DNA from: JTS-RE94 sp041750795
GTDB taxonomy: Bacteria > Planctomycetota > Planctomycetia > Pirellulales > PALSA-1355
Reading direction: 5' to 3'
Length of the DNA stretch: 19,946 nt
Assembly (NCBI GenBank): GCA_041750795.1
Contig: JBGSYQ010000592.1
Coordinates: 1 to 19,946, forward strand
The notes beneath the pieces are model-generated. The model worked only from the letters and a program-made list of their open reading frames with translations, was not told the origin of the DNA and did no database searches. This document shows positions 15,674 to 19,946 of the stretch, piece after piece. Each line of letters opens with the position of its first letter. Positions within the stretch are counted from its first letter, which is position 1. The translations under genes were made by a program, and so were the position numbers.

Positions 15674-16720
15674 ATGACCGAATACCAACCAGAATCGTCC
15701 GACCCCGTGGCGCCACCGATCGTCGGCGCCGTTCGTCCCGTGGTGAATCCGGCCCGCGCCGCTCGGATCGGTCAGATCCAATCCTTGTTCGAGCGCATTT
15801 CGGCCGAGATCGCCAAGATCTACGTGGGCCAGGACGAGTTGGTGCTGACCACGCTGGTGGCGCTGTTCTCCAGCGGGCACGTGCTGATCGAAAGCGTACC
15901 GGGATTGGGCAAGACGCTGTTTGTGCGCGTGCTGGGGCGCGTGCTCGGCTGCCAGTGCGGGCGGATTCAATTCACGGCCGACTTGATGCCCTCGGACATC
16001 ACCGGCGCGCCGATCTTCGACATGAAGCAGCAGGAGTTCCGCTTTCGGCCCGGTCCGGTGTTCACGCAGTTTCTGCTGGCCGACGAGATTAACCGCTCGC
16101 CCGCCAAGACGCACGCGGCCCTGTTGGAAATCATGCAGGAGTATCGCGTCACCATCGAGCGCACCAGCCACAAGCTCAAGCGACCGTTCCTGGTGCTGGC
16201 GACGCAAAACCCGCTGGAGTCGGAGGGGACGTACAATCTGCCCGAGGCGCAGCTCGATCGTTTCATGTTCAAGGTCATGGCCGATTACCCGTCGGTCGAC
16301 GAGGAGATCGCCATCCTCAAACAGCACGGCCGCCAGACCGATCTGGACGAGCGCCTGAACCAGACCTTGCAGGTTGTAACCTCGGCCGAGGAAATCGTGG
16401 CGGTCACCGGCGAATGCGCGCAAGTACACGTCGAGAACAAGCTCTTTGCCTACATCAATTCCATCGTACGGCAGACTCGCCAGTGGCCGCAGTTCTACAT
16501 GGGCGCCTCGCCCCGCGCTGGCATCGCGCTGGTGCAGGGCGCGCGCACGATCGCGGCGTTTCGCGGGCGAGACTACGTTGTGCCGGACGACGTGGTCGAC
16601 ATCGCGTTGCCGGCGCTGCGGCACCGCGTGATCCGCACGGCCGAGGCGGAAGTCGAAGGGCAAAGCGTCGACGAGCTGTTGCAGCAATTGCTGCGTTCGA
16701 TCGAGGTGCCACGGCTGTGA
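15674..16720 (+). CDS. MoxR family AAA+ ATPase
   Basis: 348 residues from the ATG at 15674, preceded by GGGGA 4-9 bases upstream. Walker A is PGLGKT with K80, Walker B is LLADEINR with D137 and E138, and sensor 1 is ATQNP with N179; the arginine-rich lid domain extends to the end. All residues needed for ATP hydrolysis are present. MoxR proteins act as chaperone-like motors that assemble or insert metal-containing or membrane complexes, usually together with a vWA-domain partner, here the DUF58 protein. An N-terminal extension of about 30 residues, rich in Pro, precedes the AAA+ core. The stop overlaps the DUF58 start as GTGA, so the two should be made in a fixed ratio. Confidence 0.96.
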   Translation: MTEYQPESSDPVAPPIVGAVRPVVNPARAARIGQIQSLFERISAEIAKIYVGQDELVLTTLVALFSSGHVLIESVPGLGKTLFVRVLGRVLGCQCGRIQFTADLMPSDITGAPIFDMKQQEFRFRPGPVFTQFLLADEINRSPAKTHAALLEIMQEYRVTIERTSHKLKRPFLVLATQNPLESEGTYNLPEAQLDRFMFKVMADYPSVDEEIAILKQHGRQTDLDERLNQTLQVVTSAEEIVAVTGECAQVHVENKLFAYINSIVRQTRQWPQFYMGASPRAGIALVQGARTIAAFRGRDYVVPDDVVDIALPALRHRVIRTAEAEVEGQSVDELLQQLLRSIEVPRL

Positions 16721-18093
16721 ATCCCCTGGCGCCCCTGATTGTTGCGTTGGCGCTGTTGCTGGGGCTGGCGTATGCGCTGGCCGTTTATCCCCGCCGCCGC
16801 CTGGTCGCCTGGGGGCTGTTTCCCGCGATCTTGTCGCTGGGGCTATTGAGCAATCCGCGTTTCGGCCCCTGGCTGGTGGCAGTCGATGTCTTGCTGGTGG
16901 GCATCGCGGCGGTCGACTTGTTCAGCTTGCCCCGGCGCAAGTGGTTTGCCTGCGAGCGCGCGATGGGGCGCATCGCTTCGCTGGGCAAGGCGCACGACGT
17001 ACACCTGACGATCAGCAACCGCCAGGATCGGCCCCGGCTGGTCGGCGTGCGCGACGACGTGCCCGACGAGTGCGGCGCCACGCCCGAGCAGTTCGACTTG
17101 CTGTTGCCGCCGCAGAGCCGCGTGACGACGCACTACCAGCTTTCGCCTCGGCGGCGCGGCGCCTTTCGCCTCGAGAACGTGTACCTGCGCGTGTTCAGCC
17201 GCCTGGGCCTGTGGCAGCGACAGTTCAAGTTTCCTCTCGACGGCGCCCTGAACGTCTATCCCGACATGGAGCAGATGCGCGAGTACACGCTGCTGGCGCG
17301 CACCGACCGCTTGCGGCTGTTGGGGTTGCGCCGCGTGCGGCGCATCGGCCAGGACAACGAGTTCGAACGCCTGCGCGACTATACGCTGGACGACAACTTC
17401 AAGCACATCGACTGGCGCAGCACGGCGCGCCGCAACAAGTTGACGGTCAAGGACTTTCAAGTCAACCAGAGCCAGCGCGTGATCTTTCTGGTGGACTGCG
17501 GCCGCATGATGACCAACACGGTCGCCGGGATCAGCCTGCTGGACCATGCCCTCAATGCGGCGCTGATGCTAGGTTACGTCGCGCTGCGCAAAGGAGACGC
17601 GGTGGGCATGCTTTGCTTTGCCGACGACATTCAGCGCTACGTGCCGCCGCGGGGTGGCATGAACCAGATGAACCAACTGCTGCACGCCTCGTTCGACCGC
17701 TTTCCGCGACTGGTCGAGTCGCGCTACGACGAGGCGTTCGTGTATCTCAACGCGCGCTGCCGCAAGCGCTCGCTGGTGATCCTGCTGACCAACGTGATCG
17801 ACGAGGTGAACGCCAACCAGGTGAGCCGCTATCTGACGAGCGTGGTCGGGCGGCACTTGCCGTTGGCCGTGGTATTGCGCGACCACGCGGTATTCGACGC
17901 GGCGGCAACCGTGCCCACCGACGATCCTTCATTGTTTCGCGCCGCTGCAGCCAACGAGATCGTCAACTGGCGGCGCGGGGTGCTGAGTGATCTCGAGCAT
18001 CAAGGCGTACTCTCGCTGGACGTTTTTCCCGAGCAGATGACCGCGCCGCTGGTGAACCGCTACCTGGAGATCAAGGCACGGCACTTGCTTTAA
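16717..18093 (+). CDS. DUF58 domain-containing protein (vWA-like)
   Basis: The frame is open further upstream but the GTG at 16717 overlaps the MoxR stop and begins a sensible membrane protein, giving 458 residues. Two hydrophobic segments (about 4-25 and 28-65) anchor it; the rest is cytoplasmic. The DUF58 signature runs from E215 (EFERLRDYTLDDNF, then KHIDWRSTARRNKL) to about 242. A vWA-like region starts at FLVDCGRM, where the metal-site pattern DxSxS is replaced by D260-C-G-R-M264; both serines are missing, so canonical metal binding is doubtful. GDAVGMLCFADDIQRYVPP and SLVILLTNVIDE are further fold landmarks. It is the expected partner of MoxR. It ends only 12 bases from the convergent serine hydrolase. 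Confidence 0.93.
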   Translation: MNPLAPLIVALALLLGLAYALAVYPRRRLVAWGLFPAILSLGLLSNPRFGPWLVAVDVLLVGIAAVDLFSLPRRKWFACERAMGRIASLGKAHDVHLTISNRQDRPRLVGVRDDVPDECGATPEQFDLLLPPQSRVTTHYQLSPRRRGAFRLENVYLRVFSRLGLWQRQFKFPLDGALNVYPDMEQMREYTLLARTDRLRLLGLRRVRRIGQDNEFERLRDYTLDDNFKHIDWRSTARRNKLTVKDFQVNQSQRVIFLVDCGRMMTNTVAGISLLDHALNAALMLGYVALRKGDAVGMLCFADDIQRYVPPRGGMNQMNQLLHASFDRFPRLVESRYDEAFVYLNARCRKRSLVILLTNVIDEVNANQVSRYLTSVVGRHLPLAVVLRDHAVFDAAATVPTDDPSLFRAAAANEIVNWRRGVLSDLEHQGVLSLDVFPEQMTAPLVNRYLEIKARHLL

Positions 18094-18105
18094 TGGGTCG
18101 TGCCG

Positions 18106-19248
18106 TTACTTCTCGCTCGGCCATTCATAAGCCTGGCTGATGGCGGCGGCCACCTCGGGCAAGAGGGCGTCGCCCGTGTCGCTGTTGGTCATGATGACGC
18201 AGCCTTGGCCGGTGGCGGGTATGCCAATCAACAGGCAGCGATAGCCTTCGTTCGAGCCGCCGTGACTGAACGTAAACGTGCGATCTTGCCCGCGGATCGC
18301 AAATCCCAGGCCGTATTTTTCGGACTGCGGCTTGAGCATTTCGGCGACCATGCCGCCCGAGAGGACTTTGCCGGTGCGCCCATTTGCCGAACCGGCGATT
18401 TCCACAAGCACTTTGGCCAGGTCGCTGGGCGTGGTCCAGAGTCCGGCGGCGGCCATTTCCGGATAGACGTGCCAGCCGTCAGGAAGCGGCACGGCGTGCT
18501 CGCGGTGGGCCGCCGCGGCGCGGTTCCGCAGGTTGGCCGGCAAGGGTTGTTCATAGGTGCTGTCGGTCATCGCCAGCGGGTCGAGCACCTGCTGTCTCAC
18601 GTAATCGGGAAACGGCTGGCCCGTCACGTCAATCAGCAGTTGCTGTACGACGCAGTACCCCCCGCCGGAATACTTGAACATATAGCCGGGCTTCACCAGC
18701 AGCTTCACCGGCAGGGTGTTGGCCGGTGGCGCACCGGACAGCACTTGGAGCAGCGTCGGCAAGCTCTCGTCGCTGGCATAGCCCCCAAATCCATGGATCG
18801 TCAATCCGGCAGTGTGACTCAACAATCGTCGCAACGTAACCGGCCGGCCGGCCGAAAGAGGGCTGGCGGGAATGTGCCACGACGTCAGCCGCTGGTCCAC
18901 GTCCTCGTCGAGCGTCAGCTTGCCCAGCTCAACGGTTCGCAGTGCGGCCAGCGCCGCCACCGGCTTGCTGATCGAGGCCGCCTGAAACAGCGTCGGCGGC
19001 GTCACCGGCGTCGACTCGCCCGCTTTGAGCACGCCGTAGCCGCCGGCCCAATCGAGCCGATAGTCCTCGACCACGGCGATGCTGACGCCGGGCACTTCAT
19101 GCGTTTTCATGCTGGCAGCGATCGCCTGGGCCACTTGCTCGCGACGAGCCTCCGCCGTAGCCGGTGTGACGGCGTACGCCGGCGTGGCCGACAGCACCGT
19201 TGCCAATAGCCCCGTCGCCAGCATGGCTGCACGTGCTCTTCGCAGCAT
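18106..19248 (-). CDS. Serine hydrolase of the beta-lactamase / PBP-like family, exported
   Basis: 380 residues from the ATG at 19248. A longer frame to 19446 would begin with 66 residues that read through hairpin repeats and is rejected. The signal peptide ends at AYA (about residue 26), so it acts in the periplasm or at the surface. The catalytic motif SxxK is S92-I-S-K95; the second motif is YSGG starting at Y193, where the usual Asn of YxN is Gly; HGG in SHGGSNEG is the third, KTG-like, motif. LSHTAGL (144-150) is a family marker. This group includes class C beta-lactamase-like proteins, D-amino-acid peptidases and esterases; the substrate cannot be told, and a true beta-lactamase is unlikely. 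No SD is evident. An alternative start is the ATG at 19224. Confidence 0.92.
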   Translation of the reverse strand: MLRRARAAMLATGLLATVLSATPAYAVTPATAEARREQVAQAIAASMKTHEVPGVSIAVVEDYRLDWAGGYGVLKAGESTPVTPPTLFQAASISKPVAALAALRTVELGKLTLDEDVDQRLTSWHIPASPLSAGRPVTLRRLLSHTAGLTIHGFGGYASDESLPTLLQVLSGAPPANTLPVKLLVKPGYMFKYSGGGYCVVQQLLIDVTGQPFPDYVRQQVLDPLAMTDSTYEQPLPANLRNRAAAAHREHAVPLPDGWHVYPEMAAAGLWTTPSDLAKVLVEIAGSANGRTGKVLSGGMVAEMLKPQSEKYGLGFAIRGQDRTFTFSHGGSNEGYRCLLIGIPATGQGCVIMTNSDTGDALLPEVAAAISQAYEWPSEK

Positions 19249-19249
19249 A

Positions 19250-19354
19250 GCAGCCCGTTGAACAATTCGACGGGCTGCGACATCGCATGGATGCCATATC
19301 AAAATAGCGACGTAAGTCGTTATTTTGCGAGCCGTGCGAAGCTTTGCTTCGCAC
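19250..19354 (+). repeat. Cluster of three adjacent inverted repeats (stem-loops)
   Basis: Hairpin 1: GCAGCCCGTTGAA (19250-19262), loop CAA, TTCGACGGGCTGC (19266-19278), a 13-pair stem. Hairpin 2: CAAAATAGCGAC (19300-19311), loop GTAA, GTCGTTATTTTG (19316-19327), a 12-pair stem. Hairpin 3: GTGCGAAGC (19334-19342), loop TTT, GCTTCGCAC (19346-19354), a perfect 9-pair stem. Hairpins 1 and 2 each have one non-Watson-Crick pair, and both are G-U wobbles in RNA read from the plus strand but A-C mismatches in RNA from the minus strand. It could be a mobile palindromic element, a leader structure or a small RNA. Confidence 0.7.
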
Positions 19355-19434
19355 CTGGCGACGTTGATAGAGGGCATGTCTTGTGTCCTTGGCGAGCAAT
19401 CCTGGCAACGACGCAACGGGTTGAGCAATCGACG

Positions 19435-19440
19435 ATTATA
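19435..19440 (-). promoter_or_regulatory. Possible -10 box of the serine hydrolase gene
   Basis: A perfect TATAAT on the minus strand. The -35 region 16-18 bases upstream has no good match. If active, transcription starts near 19428 and the leader of about 180 bases includes all three hairpins. Confidence 0.35.
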
Positions 19441-19605
19441 GCGCACGTTGGGTCCGCGTGCAGACTATTCGCACGCATCCATCGGATCTTGGCATGCGAT
19501 TGCCCGCTTCGCCAAAACGGGCGCCACCGCGTAGAATTCGAGGGTACGATCTCGCCACACGCGGTGCGGCAATGACTTCGATTGCCGACCACACGCAGGT
19601 CATCG

Positions 19606-19946
19606 ATGCACCTCACCCGCGAACTGACCGACCGGCAAATGGCCGACATCGAGCGGACGACGCAAGAAATCGGCCGCTATTTGCTCGAGCGCTCCAGCTC
19701 CAACCAGCCGTCGGTGTTGGACCGCCGCTGGTGGGACGACCGGATCATGTCGTGGGCCATGCAGGACGAGTCGGTCAAGGTGCAGATGTTTCGCTTCGTG
19801 GACGTGCTGCCGATGCTTTCCACCAGCGCGTCGGTGACGCGGCATTTGCACGAGTATTTTGACGAGGTGCGGCAACACTTGCCGTCGGCCGCGCGGCTGG
19901 GATTGGCCGTGGCCACGCCCGATTCGATCGCCGGCCGCGCGTTGGC
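19606..19946 (+). CDS. N-terminus of a probable bifunctional proline dehydrogenase / glutamate-semialdehyde dehydrogenase, truncated by window end
   Basis: The frame from the ATG at 19606 stays open to the last base (113 codons plus two bases); an in-frame stop at 19573 bounds it upstream, and AGG seven bases before the ATG can serve as ribosome binding site. The visible sequence has no signal peptide and begins with a charged helix (ELTDRQMADIERTTQEIGRYLL), then DRRWWDDRIMSWAMQDE and KVQMFRFVDVLPML. The latter two strings resemble the N-terminal region of the large fused enzymes of proline catabolism (PutA-like function) found in planctomycetes and related phyla. Such enzymes oxidise proline to glutamate in two steps, using FAD then NAD. 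No catalytic residue is in the window, so the assignment rests on N-terminal resemblance only. Confidence 0.7.
   Translation, partial: MHLTRELTDRQMADIERTTQEIGRYLLERSSSNQPSVLDRRWWDDRIMSWAMQDESVKVQMFRFVDVLPMLSTSASVTRHLHEYFDEVRQHLPSAARLGLAVATPDSIAGRAL

Larger units (their letters stand above)
19249..19605. other. 357-base divergent intergenic region
   Basis: Separates the serine hydrolase gene (minus) from the proline-dehydrogenase-like gene (plus). It contains three consecutive stem-loops (19250-19354), a perfect TATAAT on the minus strand and a TAGAAT on the plus strand (19532-19537) that may be the -10 box of the downstream gene. No convincing gene is seen; open frames here lack starts and family sequence. 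Confidence 0.5.

Noticed and set aside
19572..19862. Frame with ATG at 19572 running under the final gene
   Set aside because: It is a shadow; the frame from 19606 reads as recognisable proline-dehydrogenase-like sequence to the end of the window.

Overview
The window looks like a piece of a planctomycete chromosome, most likely of the Pirellulales type. The evidence is a DUF1501 gene joined to a DUF1549/DUF1553 gene, a pairing characteristic of that phylum, together with high GC content, strong third-position GC bias (which creates long antisense shadow frames), GTG starts, and a RDD-SpoIIM-DUF4129-DUF4350-MoxR-DUF58 cluster. The phylum is well supported; the genus is not resolvable from sequence alone. 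No rRNA, tRNA, CRISPR array, transposase, phage gene or replication origin was seen.

Layout. Positions 1-3533 hold the end of a DUF1501 protein gene (its start lies outside the window) and a translationally coupled exported DUF1549/DUF1553 protein. A hairpin sits in the convergent gap before ribBA (minus strand, 3656-4870), the bifunctional riboflavin-synthesis enzyme, which has a good sigma-70-like promoter. On the plus strand follow a hypothetical protein (5071-5931) and a 616-base gap with no convincing gene. Then come korA and korB (6548-9450), encoding a two-subunit 2-oxoacid:ferredoxin oxidoreductase, closed by a strong stem-loop terminator. A minus-strand pair follows: a short-chain dehydrogenase (10346-11077) and, overlapping or close behind it, a lower-GC DUF4261 protein (9532-10353).

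The centrepiece is the plus-strand cluster 11128-18093, seven tightly packed genes: RDD membrane protein, SpoIIM-family membrane protein, a multi-pass membrane protein, a DUF4129 protein, a DUF4350 lipoprotein, a MoxR AAA+ ATPase and a DUF58/vWA-like protein. Most junctions are 4-base ATGA or GTGA overlaps. This is a conserved but mechanistically unexplained membrane system: a cytoplasmic MoxR motor, a DUF58 adaptor and several membrane partners.

A convergent serine hydrolase of the beta-lactamase/PBP family (18106-19248, minus) ends only 12 bases from the DUF58 gene. Upstream of it are three consecutive stem-loops (19250-19354), which I consider the most interesting non-coding signal. The window ends within the start of a gene resembling the N-terminus of planctomycete bifunctional proline dehydrogenase/glutamate-semialdehyde dehydrogenase (from 19606, plus).
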